This document shows, piece by piece, positions 7,176 to 15,760 of a stretch of DNA of 39,226 bases. Both the position numbers and the translations under genes were made by a program. Source of the stretch: Streptomyces scabichelini (lineage in GTDB: Bacteria; Actinomycetota; Actinomycetes; Streptomycetales; Streptomycetaceae); assembly GCF_011045015.1 (NCBI RefSeq), contig NZ_JAAKZY010000089.1, positions 1 to 39,226 on the forward strand. The letters run 5' to 3'. The notes beneath the pieces are model-generated. The model searched no databases, was not told where the DNA came from, and saw only the letters and a list, made by a program, of their open reading frames with translations. The stretch's first letter is position 1; each line of letters starts with the position of its first letter.

Positions 7176-8591
7176 TCACGGGCGATGGCCGCGCGGGAGC
7201 CGGATGGTGACGGTGGTTCCGACTCCCACGTCCGAGTACACGTCCACCTGTCCGTGGTGGGCGTGGACGATGGCCTCCACGATGGCCAGGCCGAGACCGG
7301 AACCGCCATACGCGCGGCTGCGACTGGCCTCGGCGCGCCAGAACCGCTCGAAGACGCGGGGCAGGTCTTCAGGGGAGATTCCAGGGCCGTTGTCGATGAC
7401 ACTCAGCTGTACGGTCTCACGGCTGAGGTTGACCTCGACGCGCACGGAGGTCTGAGCCGGGGTGTGCTGGACGGCGTTGCCGACGAGATTGCGCAGGACC
7501 TGTTGCAGACGGGCGGCATCGCCGACGACGGGTGCGGGCAGTGCGGGTGCCATGGCGATGTCGCGTTGGGGGTAGATGATCTGGGCGTCCTCGATGACGC
7601 CGGCGGCCAGGACGGTGAGGTCCACGTCGTCCTGCTCGACGGGTCGGCCGGCGTCCAGGCGGGCGAGCAGCGCGAGATCCTCCACCAGCAGGCGCATCCG
7701 CCCCACTTCGTTCTCGATGTGGTCGAGCGCGGTCTCCAGGCCCGGACCGGAAAGGCCGCCTTGGCGGTGGAGATCCAGCCATCCGGAGATGGTGGACAGG
7801 GGAGTGCGCAGTTCGTGGGAGGTGTCGGCGGCCAGCGAGCGAACGGTCGCCTCCGCGCGGGCCTGGGCGTCGAACGCCCGGTTGACCGCCTTGGCCAGCA
7901 AATCGGCTTCGCTGCCGTTGCGATGGGTGGGCAGCCGCTCGGTCAGGGAGCCCTCGGCGATGGCGTCGGCGCTGCGGGCCATGCGGGCGAGCGGGCGCAT
8001 ACCCAGGCGCAGAACGATGACGGACAGCCCCAGCAGCACCAGCAACGCGCCGCCGATCAAAGCCAGTTGCCGTCTGATGAGCGCGTCGGTGGTGGCGTCG
8101 TCGACGGAGGTGTCGATGGTGAGGATGACGGTCGCCGGTGTCACGGTGCCTTCGGCGGGCCCGCGGTCGATGATCAGGCCGGGACTGGGGATGCGTATGG
8201 CGCTGAGGTCGCCGCCCTCCAGGGTGACCACACGTCCCGTCGGTGCCGTCGCGCTGAGCGCGGCCACCTTGTCGGCGGCCCGGGACGCGGAGCCGGTGCT
8301 CAGCAGGACGCTGTTGTCCTCGTCGACGGCCACGGTGCCCAGGGGTGAACCGAGAAGTGCGCCGAGTTGGTCGGCATTGGCGGTCTGCGGTCCCTGGCCG
8401 ATGACCCGCGCCAAACGCGCGGCGTTGGCCTTGAGGGTGTCCTGGTTTCGCTTGTCCAGGAAGTCTTCCAGGAGAAGGGCGCTGATGACGGCGCTGGTGA
8501 CCAGGCCGACGACCAGGAGAACGGCCAGGCCGGCGAGCAGGCGCAGGCGGACGCTGGAGGAGGCCCAGGGAAGACGGCCGCGGAGTCTCAC
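7176..8591 (-). CDS. Two-component sensor histidine kinase
   Basis: A 471-residue membrane kinase. Membrane segments lie at about residues 17-42 and 176-197 and flank an extracytoplasmic sensor domain of about 130 residues. A HAMP linker follows, then the H-box SHELRTPLSTISGW (His near 259), the N-box NLVGNAVQHTP, the G1 box DNGPGISPEDL, the F-box FERFWRAEAS and the G2 box GGSGLGLAIV. All catalytic boxes are intact. The GTG start overlaps the stop of the response regulator in a GTGA junction, so the two are coupled. The operon order is MMPL exporter, response regulator, kinase, which suggests it senses a compound or envelope state handled by the exporter. The ligand is unknown. Confidence 0.94.
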   Translation of the reverse strand: MRLRGRLPWASSSVRLRLLAGLAVLLVVGLVTSAVISALLLEDFLDKRNQDTLKANAARLARVIGQGPQTANADQLGALLGSPLGTVAVDEDNSVLLSTGSASRAADKVAALSATAPTGRVVTLEGGDLSAIRIPSPGLIIDRGPAEGTVTPATVILTIDTSVDDATTDALIRRQLALIGGALLVLLGLSVIVLRLGMRPLARMARSADAIAEGSLTERLPTHRNGSEADLLAKAVNRAFDAQARAEATVRSLAADTSHELRTPLSTISGWLDLHRQGGLSGPGLETALDHIENEVGRMRLLVEDLALLARLDAGRPVEQDDVDLTVLAAGVIEDAQIIYPQRDIAMAPALPAPVVGDAARLQQVLRNLVGNAVQHTPAQTSVRVEVNLSRETVQLSVIDNGPGISPEDLPRVFERFWRAEASRSRAYGGSGLGLAIVEAIVHAHHGQVDVYSDVGVGTTVTIRLPRGHRP

Positions 8592-9307
8592 GTGTCGTCC
8601 TGCTCTCGGAGGGTGTAGCCGACGCCGCGGACAGTGCGCAGCAGCGGCGTACGGCCATGGTCGATCTTGCGTCGGAGGTTGGAGATGAAACGCTCGACGA
8701 CTACGGAGTCCCCGCCGAAGTTGTACTGCCACACGGCCTCGAGAATCTGGGCGCGGGAGAGGACCTGACCCTGGTGGCTCAGCAGGTAGTGCAGCAGACG
8801 GTATTCGGTGGGGGAGAGTTCGATGAGCTGGCCTGCTCGGCGGACTTCGTGGCGGGGGTCGTCGAGGGTGAGGTCGCCACACCGCAGGAGGGTCTCCTCG
8901 GCGGCGGAAGTTCCGCTGCGAGCTCGGCGCAACAGTGCCTGCAAGCGGGCGCCGACTTCCACGACGCTGAAGGGTTTGGTGACGTAGTCGTCGCCGCCCA
9001 GGCGTAGTCCTCGGACCCGGTCTTCGACGGCGTCGCGGGCGGTGAGGAAGAGAACGGGTACGTCGATGGCGCGGGCGCGCAGCAGTTGGAGGATCTCGAA
9101 GCCGTCGGCGCCGGGGAGCATCACGTCGAGGACGATGACGTCCGGGGGGCGGCGGGCGACCTGGTCGAGGGCTTCGGTCAGGTCGCCCGCCGCGTCGACT
9201 TCGAACCCGGCGAACTGGAGTGCCGAGATCAGCAGGCGCCTGATGCCGGGGTCGTCGTCGATGACGAGGACGCGGTCGGCGGTAGCCGGAGTGTTGGCGG
9301 CGTTCAT
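8588..9307 (-). CDS. OmpR/PhoB-type response regulator
   Basis: A 239-residue regulator with an intact receiver: acidic cluster IDDDP near residues 16-20, phospho-acceptor Asp at about 61 in VIVLDVMLPG, and the switch Lys in YVTKPF. The C-terminal winged helix is of the Trans_reg_C type (ELSPTEYRLLHYLLSHQGQVLSR, then the recognition helix ending in ISNLRRKID, and RTVRGVGYTL). The ATG at 9307 follows AGGAG. An upstream in-frame ATG at 9403 lacks a ribosome binding site and would add a low-complexity Ala/Pro tail. It is partner to the kinase that overlaps its stop codon. Direct repeats upstream of the MMPL gene (11740-11754) are its most likely binding site. Confidence 0.95.
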   Translation of the reverse strand: MNAANTPATADRVLVIDDDPGIRRLLISALQFAGFEVDAAGDLTEALDQVARRPPDVIVLDVMLPGADGFEILQLLRARAIDVPVLFLTARDAVEDRVRGLRLGGDDYVTKPFSVVEVGARLQALLRRARSGTSAAEETLLRCGDLTLDDPRHEVRRAGQLIELSPTEYRLLHYLLSHQGQVLSRAQILEAVWQYNFGGDSVVVERFISNLRRKIDHGRTPLLRTVRGVGYTLREQDDT

Positions 9308-9410
9308 ATGTGCTCCTGGTAGCGGCAGCGGCCGCCCGATGTCTGCCGTTGCCGCCGGTGCAGCGGACTGGGTGGGTGCCCCGGTAGCGGCTCTGCTGAT
9401 CATGGTTTCG

Positions 9411-11663
9411 TCACAGGCTTACCGGGGTGGATTCCTTGACGGGGGCGTGCGGGGCCGCCGGTTCGGGAGTGTGGAAGTTCTCGCCCTCGACGTCGAGATG
9501 GGGCAGCACGCGGTCAAGGCGTCGCGGCAGCCACCAGGCCCGGTCCCCGAGGAGGGCCAGGGTCGCCGGCACGAGGGTCATACGGACCAGGAAGGCGTCG
9601 ACCATGACTCCGAAGGCCAGGGCGAATGAGATCGGCATGATATCGGCGTCGCGGGAGAACAGAAAACTGACGAACACCGAGATCATGATGAGCGCGGCAG
9701 AAGTCACCACACGGGCGGCGTTGCGGGCTCCGTTGAGGATGGCCGTGCGGGCGTCGCGGTGGCGGTTGTAGTCCTCGCGCATGGCGGAGACGAGGAACAC
9801 CTCGTAGTCCATGGCCAGTCCGAAGAGCACGGACATCACGATGATGGGCACGAAGCTGGCCACCGGACCCTCGCTGGGCACGCCCAGCGGGCCGGCCAGC
9901 CATCCCCACTGGAAGACCGCGACGGTGGCTCCGAAGGCGGCACCCACGGACAGCAGGAACCCGATGGTCGCCTTGACCGGGATGGCGATCGACCGGAACG
10001 CGATCATCAGCAGGAGCAGCGAGAGGCCGACGACGACAATCACGAAGGGCACGAGTGCGCCGCTGAGCTTGTCGGAGACGTCGATGCTGACCGCGGTCAT
10101 ACCGGTGACGGCGACATAAGAGCCGCTGGACTGTGCCAACGGCTGCACCTGGGTGCGCAGCCGGGAGACGAGGTCGCTGGTCTCCTCGGACCGCGGGCCG
10201 GTCTCGGGGATGATCTGGATCCGTGCGGCCGTCTCGTCCTCGGCCATGTCGACACCGCTGACGTCCGCGACGCCCCGGACCCCTCGCAGCTCGTCATCGA
10301 CGGCGGCGGCCGTGGAGCTGACGGTGGCCGGGTCGTTGTTCTCGACGAGCACGACGAGGGGACCGTTGGCGCCGGGACCGAAGGCGTCACTGATCACGTC
10401 GTAGGCCCGGCGGCTGGAGTTGCTCGTGGCACTGGAACCCTCGTCGGTGAGTGCCAGCTTCAGCTCCATGCCGGGAACGGCCAGGGCGATCAGCGCGACC
10501 GTGCCCAGGATCAGGTTGCGTACGGGGTGGCGCAGGACGCCCTGGGTCCAGCGCACACCCATCGTGGCAGTCCGGCCGCTGTGCGCCGCCTGCCGCATGG
10601 CGCGCTTACGGCCCATGGGCAGGAACCTGCGGCGCCGGGCCGCGGACCGGGGTGCCTTGGGCGTGAGCCGGTGGCCGGCCATTCCCATCAGCGCCGGCAG
10701 CAGGGTCACCGCCGTGATGACGGCGACCGCGACCGCTGCGGCGGACGCCAGACCCATGGAGGTCAGCATCGGCACACCGGCCACCGCCAGACCGGACAGC
10801 GCGATGAGGACCGTGGCTCCGGCGAAGATCACGGCGCTGCCCGCGGTGGCGGTGGCCGTGGCGATGGACTCCCGCACCGGCATACCGGTGCCGAGCTGGG
10901 CGCGGTGGCGGGAGACGACGAACAGGGCGTAGTCGATGCCGACGGCGAGCCCCAGCATGATCGCCAGGGTGGGCGCGTTGTCGGAGACGTCGAACGCCGT
11001 GGCCAGACCGATCATCGCGGCCATCGCGCCGACGATCCCGAGGACCGCGGTGATCAGCGGCAGCCCCGCCGCGAGCAGCGACCCGAAGGTGATCACCAGG
11101 ATGACCAGGGCCACGCCCAGTCCGATCAGCTCACTGGGTCCCACGGGCGGATGCGAGGACTCATACGGCTCACCGCCGTAGATGGTCCTCAGCCCCGCCT
11201 GCTGGGCCTCGTTGCCCGCGGCCTTCACCGCGTCCAACGTGCCGGGCGGCACGTCGTCCTCCTCCTTGGTGGTGAAGGTGACCTCGGCCACCGCGGTGCG
11301 TCCGTCCTCGGAGACGGTGCCGTTCTCGGACGGGTCACTGACCTCGCTCACCCCGGAGACCCGGCCCGTGGCCTCCAGCGTGGCCTCCAGGGAGTTACGC
11401 AGATCCGCGTCGGTCACCTTGCGGCCGGTCGGCGCCTGGAACGCGATCTGCGCCGACTGGACATCCGGCTCGGGGAAGTGCCGTTCCATCCTGGTCAGGG
11501 CCGTCTGGGCCGGTGAGCCGGGAATCGAGCTGCTGTCCGTGAAGGAGCCGGCGAAGGAAACCCCCAGACCGACCACCGCACCGAGGGCGAGGAGCCACCC
11601 GATCAACATCCTTGGCCACCGGCGAGCACCCAACGCGCCCAGTCGGTACAAGAGCGTAGCCAT
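9411..11663 (-). CDS. MMPL-family (RND superfamily) membrane exporter
   Basis: A 750-residue inner-membrane transporter with the two-fold RND layout: one membrane segment (about residues 17-40), an extracytoplasmic domain, five further segments, a cytoplasmic Arg/Lys-rich linker near 340-380, then a second copy of the same arrangement. The proton-relay segments are recognisable as LGLAVGIDYALFVVSRHRAQ and LFGLAMDYEVFLVSAMRED. In actinobacteria this family exports lipids, siderophores or antibiotics; nothing here fixes the cargo. The ATG at 11663 follows GAGGG with 8 bases spacing. It is first in an operon with the response regulator and kinase, about 100 bases upstream of the regulator start, which suggests that the two-component system controls the exporter. 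Confidence 0.93.
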   Translation of the reverse strand: MATLLYRLGALGARRWPRMLIGWLLALGAVVGLGVSFAGSFTDSSSIPGSPAQTALTRMERHFPEPDVQSAQIAFQAPTGRKVTDADLRNSLEATLEATGRVSGVSEVSDPSENGTVSEDGRTAVAEVTFTTKEEDDVPPGTLDAVKAAGNEAQQAGLRTIYGGEPYESSHPPVGPSELIGLGVALVILVITFGSLLAAGLPLITAVLGIVGAMAAMIGLATAFDVSDNAPTLAIMLGLAVGIDYALFVVSRHRAQLGTGMPVRESIATATATAGSAVIFAGATVLIALSGLAVAGVPMLTSMGLASAAAVAVAVITAVTLLPALMGMAGHRLTPKAPRSAARRRRFLPMGRKRAMRQAAHSGRTATMGVRWTQGVLRHPVRNLILGTVALIALAVPGMELKLALTDEGSSATSNSSRRAYDVISDAFGPGANGPLVVLVENNDPATVSSTAAAVDDELRGVRGVADVSGVDMAEDETAARIQIIPETGPRSEETSDLVSRLRTQVQPLAQSSGSYVAVTGMTAVSIDVSDKLSGALVPFVIVVVGLSLLLLMIAFRSIAIPVKATIGFLLSVGAAFGATVAVFQWGWLAGPLGVPSEGPVASFVPIIVMSVLFGLAMDYEVFLVSAMREDYNRHRDARTAILNGARNAARVVTSAALIMISVFVSFLFSRDADIMPISFALAFGVMVDAFLVRMTLVPATLALLGDRAWWLPRRLDRVLPHLDVEGENFHTPEPAAPHAPVKESTPVSL

Positions 11664-11739
11664 CAATGATTCCCTCACTGTTCGGAAGACGACTCGCCAC
11701 ATCCTTCGCAGTGGATTTGACGACCGCCTCACGGGGAAC

Positions 11740-11754
11740 TTGAGGGTTTTTTGA
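11740..11754 (-). promoter_or_regulatory. Direct repeats TCAA-N7-TCAA upstream of the MMPL operon
   Basis: On the minus strand TCAA occurs twice with an 11-base period (plus strand TTGAGGGTTTTTTGA), and a third TCAA lies 23 bases further downstream (plus 11717-11720). Direct repeats with a one-turn period are typical of OmpR-family binding sites. They lie about 80 bases upstream of the MMPL start. Binding by the operon's own regulator is inference. Confidence 0.5.
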
Positions 11755-11800
11755 CGGTTCGACTCCGGCACCGTCAGGTACGCCGGTCACCAGACAGGAC

Positions 11801-12778
11801 CTAGCCGGCGCTCCGCGTGACCGCGGACCGGTCCTTGGCATGTTCCAGGCGCAGCGGGAGCCGCGCGGCGAGGTAGTCGATGAGTGCGCTGACACGTCGC
11901 GGGACATGCCCGTCCTCCTCCAGGAGGGCATAGATGTCGGCGGCCGGTGTCGACAGGTGCGGCAGTACCCGGACGAGCTCGCCACGGTCCAGATGCGGCC
12001 TGATGTGCCACTCCGAGCGCATGATCACGCCTCGGCCCTCCAGGGCCCAGCCGGTCACCACGTCGCCGTCATTGCTGGACAGGGTGCCGTGCACCCGCAC
12101 ATGCCGGGGACGGTCCGCGTCCCCGAAGCGCCACAGTGCGAAATCGCTCTCGTTCTCCCGCAGCACGATGCAGTTGTGGTGGGCCAGGTCCTCGATGCTG
12201 GCCGGAGTGCCCTGCTCGCCGAGGTAGGACGGCGCCGCGCAGGGCACGCGCCGGTTCTTGGCCAGCCGCCGCATGCGCAGCGAGGAGTCGGGCGGCATCC
12301 CGACGTGGACGGCCACGTCGAACTCACGCTGGTGGGGCCGTAGCGGAAGCGCGGATGTCTGCATCCGGACGTGCAGTTCCGGGTGGGCCGCGGCGAACTC
12401 GCCGAGCAGCGGCGCGATGTGGGCGCGGCCGAGACCGAGCGTGGCCTCGACGACCAGGGATCCGCGCACCCCCGCGGCCGTGTCGGTGATCGTGTCCTCC
12501 AGCTCTCGTACCTGGTCGAGGATCGCCTCGACGCGCGCCGCGTACAGCTCGCCTTCCGACGTCAGCACGAGTCGGCGTGCGCCGCGCTGGACGAGCCGGA
12601 CGTCCAGGCGGCGCTCCAGCGCGCTGAGACGTTTGCTGACGACGGGCAGGGAGCAACCGAGTTCTCGCGACGCGGCCGTCAGGGTCTCGCTCGACGCGAC
12701 GACGTGGAAGAACTGCAGGTCGTCCACGGCTGAACGGCTCTTGGACCAGGGGTGACCAGAGCGCCGAGAGCTTTCCAT
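11801..12778 (-). CDS. LysR-type regulator, divergent from the malate/tartrate dehydrogenase operon
   Basis: A 325-residue LysR-family protein. The N-terminal helix-turn-helix is typical (LQFFHVVASSETLTAASRELGCSLPVVSKRLSALERRLDVRL, given in parts: FFHVVASSETLTAASRELG and SLPVVSKRLSALERRL), followed by a periplasmic-binding-like effector domain from about residue 105. It is transcribed away from the dehydrogenase gene with 148 bases between the starts. This is the same arrangement as DmlR/dmlA in E. coli, where a LysR protein activates D-malate dehydrogenase. I infer that it activates the plus-strand catabolic genes in response to their substrate. The ATG at 12778 lacks a good ribosome binding site and lies inside a 70-bp repeat (12770-12839). 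Confidence 0.92.
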   Translation of the reverse strand: MESSRRSGHPWSKSRSAVDDLQFFHVVASSETLTAASRELGCSLPVVSKRLSALERRLDVRLVQRGARRLVLTSEGELYAARVEAILDQVRELEDTITDTAAGVRGSLVVEATLGLGRAHIAPLLGEFAAAHPELHVRMQTSALPLRPHQREFDVAVHVGMPPDSSLRMRRLAKNRRVPCAAPSYLGEQGTPASIEDLAHHNCIVLRENESDFALWRFGDADRPRHVRVHGTLSSNDGDVVTGWALEGRGVIMRSEWHIRPHLDRGELVRVLPHLSTPAADIYALLEEDGHVPRRVSALIDYLAARLPLRLEHAKDRSAVTRSAG

Positions 12779-12839
12779 AGGGGAAAACGTACCTTGCCGG
12801 TTACGGGCTTGTAACGGGTGTCCCCGCTGGCCAAGGTGG
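12770..12839 (-). repeat. 70-bp imperfect repeat, copy A (upstream of the LysR gene)
   Basis: Matches 31619-31688 in the same orientation without gaps, 58 of 70 positions by my count (49 of 57 over 12783-12839). On the minus strand it can pair ACCTTG with CAAGGT around a loop, then form a second small stem TTTCC/GGAAA. It includes the LysR start codon. It also contains the palindrome GTTAC-N6-GTAAC (12800-12815), which copy B lacks. Confidence 0.7.
12800..12815. promoter_or_regulatory. Palindrome GTTAC-N6-GTAAC in the LysR/dehydrogenase divergent region
   Basis: GTTACGGGCTTGTAAC has perfect 5-bp arms and lies between the divergent starts at 12778 and 12927. This is a plausible operator, though it is also part of the 70-bp repeat and the corresponding bases are not palindromic in the second copy. 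Confidence 0.4.
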
Positions 12840-12926
12840 GACCCAGTCGCGCCGTGAGCGGAACGCCTCTGGACAGAGTGCTCGCCACCGGACTTGCGCA
12901 TCGATCCGTGAACTGGGAGTGAATTC

Positions 12927-14084
12927 GTGCCGCAGAGTTATCGCATCGCAGCGATTCCGGGCGACGGGATCGGCCGCGAGGTCGTCCCGGAGGGTCTGAG
13001 GTGCCTGCGGGCCGCTGCCGAGGTGCACGGGTTCGAACTCGACGTCACCGAGTTCGACTTCGCCAGCGCCGACTACTGGCTGAACCACGGCACGATGCTG
13101 CCCGAGAACTGGCGGGACGTACTCGGTGAGTTCGACGCGATCTTCTTCGGTGCGGTCGGATGGCCGGAGGTGGTCCCGGACCATGTCTCGTTGTGGGGCA
13201 GCCTGCTCCAGATGCGGCGGGGCTTCGACCAGTACGTCAATCTGCGCCCCGTCCGGCTGCTGCGCGGTGTGCGCAGTCCGCTGCGTGACTACCAGCCGGG
13301 CGACATCGACTTCTATGTCGTGCGGGAGAACACCGAGGGCGAGTACTCCAGCATCGGCGGCCGGATCTTCGAGGGCACCGATCGCGAGACGGTGGTCCAG
13401 GAGACGGTCATGACACGCACCGGCGTCGACCGTGTCCTGCGCTATGCCTTCGAACTCGCCTCCTCCCGCCCGAGCAAGCACCTGACCTGGGCGACGAAGA
13501 GCAACGGCATCTCGATCTCCATGCCCTACTGGGACGAACGCGCGACCGAGATGGCCGCCCGGTACCCCGACGTGACCGCCGACAAGGACCACATCGACAT
13601 CCTGACCGCGAAGTTCGTCCTCCAGCCCGACCGGTACGACGTGGTCGTCGCCAGCAACCTGTTCGGCGACATCCTCTCCGACCTCGGCCCGGCCTGCACC
13701 GGAACGATAGGCATCGCCCCCAGCGCCAACATCAACCCCGACCGCTCCTTCCCCAGCCTCTTCGAGCCGGTGCACGGGTCGGCGCCGGACATCGCCGGTC
13801 TCGGTGTCGCCAACCCTGTCGGCCAGATCTGGAGCGGCGCCATGATGCTCACCCACCTCGGCGAGCACGAGGCGGCCGCGCACGTCGTGGCCGCGATCGA
13901 GGGCGTTCTGGGCGAGCAGCCCGATGTGGTCACCCCCGACCTCGGGGGCACGGGGACCACGGTGGGGCTGGGCAAGGCCATCGCGGCCCGGATCGCCGGG
14001 AGGTCACTCGTCGGCCACGGCGGGGGAGCGGCGGCCGGCGACTCGGCCGGCCGCGCGGTCGAAGAGGGGGTCGCGGCGTCATGA
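12927..14084 (+). CDS. dmlA: Tartrate / D-malate dehydrogenase (decarboxylating), isopropylmalate dehydrogenase family
   Basis: A 385-residue NAD-dependent beta-decarboxylating dehydrogenase. GDGIGREVVPEG at the N terminus, the VVRENTEGEYSSIGG block (Arg and Tyr of the active site, about residues 130-145), WATKSNGISISMPYWDE (catalytic Lys) and SNLFGDILSDLGP (metal-binding Asp) match the TtuC/DmlA subgroup rather than LeuB. The expected reaction is oxidative decarboxylation of D-malate, tartrate or a 2-alkyl analogue to a 2-oxoacid or related product. The start is GTG with GGGAG upstream. The last 25 residues form a Gly/Ala-rich tail absent from most relatives. It is the first gene of the plus-strand set and overlaps hyuB by ATGA. 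Confidence 0.9.
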   Translation: MPQSYRIAAIPGDGIGREVVPEGLRCLRAAAEVHGFELDVTEFDFASADYWLNHGTMLPENWRDVLGEFDAIFFGAVGWPEVVPDHVSLWGSLLQMRRGFDQYVNLRPVRLLRGVRSPLRDYQPGDIDFYVVRENTEGEYSSIGGRIFEGTDRETVVQETVMTRTGVDRVLRYAFELASSRPSKHLTWATKSNGISISMPYWDERATEMAARYPDVTADKDHIDILTAKFVLQPDRYDVVVASNLFGDILSDLGPACTGTIGIAPSANINPDRSFPSLFEPVHGSAPDIAGLGVANPVGQIWSGAMMLTHLGEHEAAAHVVAAIEGVLGEQPDVVTPDLGGTGTTVGLGKAIAARIAGRSLVGHGGGAAAGDSAGRAVEEGVAAS

Positions 14085-15760
14085 TCAGACCTGTGTCCGA
14101 CCCGGTCGGCCTCGAAGTGCGCTGGGACCGGCTTGCCGCCGCCACCGACGAGGCGGCCTCCACCATGCTGCGCACGGCCTTCTCCACGATCATCCGGGAG
14201 TCGAACGACTACACCGTCGTCCTGATGGACCGCGCGGGCCGCACGATGGCCGAGTCACGGGCCGGCATCCCCGCCTTCGCCGCTCTGATGAGTTCGCTGG
14301 CCGCGCTGGTCCTCGAACGGTTCCCGGCGGACGAGTGGCAGGACGGCGACAGTGTCGTCACGAACGACCCGTGGATCGCCACGGGGCACCTGCCTGACAT
14401 CGCCATGATCTCCCCGGTTTTCCACCGAGGACGGCTCGTCGCGTTCGCGGGCACCGTGGCGCACTCACCGGACATCGGTGGCACCCCCTCGATGAGCGCG
14501 ACCGAGCTGCTCTGCGAGGGCATCCTGATTCCTCCGCTGCGCCTGTTCCGGGCCGGACGGGTCGAGCAGGGGGTCAAGGACCTGCTGCTGGCGAACGTAC
14601 GACTGGCGGACCAGGTGTGGGGTGACCTGGAGGCGCAGGCCGCGGCACACGCCGTGTGCCGCCGACGCGCCCAGGAGTTCCTCACCGACTTCCGTGAGCC
14701 GGACTTCGAGGCGTTCGCGGACCAGGTCCACGCGGTGACCGACGCCGCGATGCGGGCGGGCGTCCGCGACCTGCCCGACGGCGTCTACCGAGCCGCCCTG
14801 GACGCGGACGGCGTCGAAGGCCACCCCACGTACATCGAGTGCGCGGTGACCGTTCGCGGCGAGGAGGTCGAGATCGACTACACCGGCAGCTCCCCCCAAG
14901 TGCCCTTCGCGACGAACTCGACGCTGAACTACACCCGCGCCTACTCCATGTATCCGCTGAAGATCCTGCTGGATCCGTCCACGCGGACCAACTGGGGCTC
15001 CTACCGCTCCATCCAGGTCTCCGCGCCGGAGGGCACGATCGTCAACCCGAGATTTCCCGCGCCCGTCGTGGCACGACACCTCACCGGCCACCTCCTGTCC
15101 TGCGCGGTGTACCAGGCACTGGCTCCGGTGCTGCCCGACCGTGTCATCGCCGACAGCGGCGGTGCCCCCGCCCTGCGGGTCCGCTTCGCGGGGGTCGACG
15201 ACTCCGGCCGGCCCTTCAGCCTCATGCTCTTCGCCAACGCGGGCATGGGCGCGTCCAAGGAGTCGGACGGGCTGTCCACCACCGCCTTCCCGACCAACTC
15301 CGGCGGCGGCAGCATCGAGGCCCTGGAGGCCGCGTCTCCGCTGCACTTCCTCCGCAAGGAGCTGCGTGCCGGATCGGGCGGACGGGGCCGACGCCGCGGA
15401 GGACTGGGCCAGGACATCGAGGTCCGCAACCCGACGAGCCGACCGGTGCAGATGGTGCTGCTCGGAGACCGCGAGCGGCATCCGGCGCTCGGACTGGCCG
15501 GCGGTGAACCCGGCGCCACCGCACAGGTCGTCCTGGACTCCGGCGAGCGCGTCCCACTGAAGTCGATCTCGCAGCTGGCCCCCGGCTCATCGGTGGTCAT
15601 CTCCTTCGCCGGCGGCGGCGGGTTCGGCCGCCCCGAGGAGCGCGAGCCCGAACTCCTGATCGCCGACGCGATCGCCGGCTACACCGTCCCAGCCAGTCAG
15701 CACAACCCGCGCACAGCCCGGACGGCGGGCGGCAGCGCACGTGAGGAGGTGGGCCGATGA
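14081..15760 (+). CDS. hyuB: Hydantoinase B / oxoprolinase family protein
   Basis: A 559-residue HyuB-type subunit. Recognisable blocks are RTAFSTIIRESNDYTVVLMD near residue 31, TNDPWIATGHLPDIAM near 104, DYTGSSPQVPFATN near 267 and GGGSIEALE near 408. It pairs with the HyuA-type protein encoded immediately downstream; such pairs hydrolyse or carboxylate cyclic amides or ketones in ATP-dependent reactions (5-oxoproline, N-methylhydantoin, acetone, acetophenone). The substrate cannot be read here. The start overlaps the dehydrogenase stop and the stop overlaps the hyuA start (both ATGA), so all three are tightly coupled. It is shorter than most single-function HyuB only by a few residues and appears complete. 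Confidence 0.92.
   Translation: MIRPVSDPVGLEVRWDRLAAATDEAASTMLRTAFSTIIRESNDYTVVLMDRAGRTMAESRAGIPAFAALMSSLAALVLERFPADEWQDGDSVVTNDPWIATGHLPDIAMISPVFHRGRLVAFAGTVAHSPDIGGTPSMSATELLCEGILIPPLRLFRAGRVEQGVKDLLLANVRLADQVWGDLEAQAAAHAVCRRRAQEFLTDFREPDFEAFADQVHAVTDAAMRAGVRDLPDGVYRAALDADGVEGHPTYIECAVTVRGEEVEIDYTGSSPQVPFATNSTLNYTRAYSMYPLKILLDPSTRTNWGSYRSIQVSAPEGTIVNPRFPAPVVARHLTGHLLSCAVYQALAPVLPDRVIADSGGAPALRVRFAGVDDSGRPFSLMLFANAGMGASKESDGLSTTAFPTNSGGGSIEALEAASPLHFLRKELRAGSGGRGRRRGGLGQDIEVRNPTSRPVQMVLLGDRERHPALGLAGGEPGATAQVVLDSGERVPLKSISQLAPGSSVVISFAGGGGFGRPEEREPELLIADAIAGYTVPASQHNPRTARTAGGSAREEVGR

Noticed and set aside
4805..7402. An 865-codon open frame across the acyl-CoA synthetase region
   Set aside because: Arg/Gly/Pro-rich composition in the shifted frame of the synthetase gene; the 5101-6981 frame carries all family motifs.
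12800..12815. GTTAC-N6-GTAAC as a proven LysR site
   Set aside because: The arms do not fit the T-N11-A pattern of LysR sites, and the equivalent bases in the second repeat copy are not symmetric, so it is listed only as a weak candidate.
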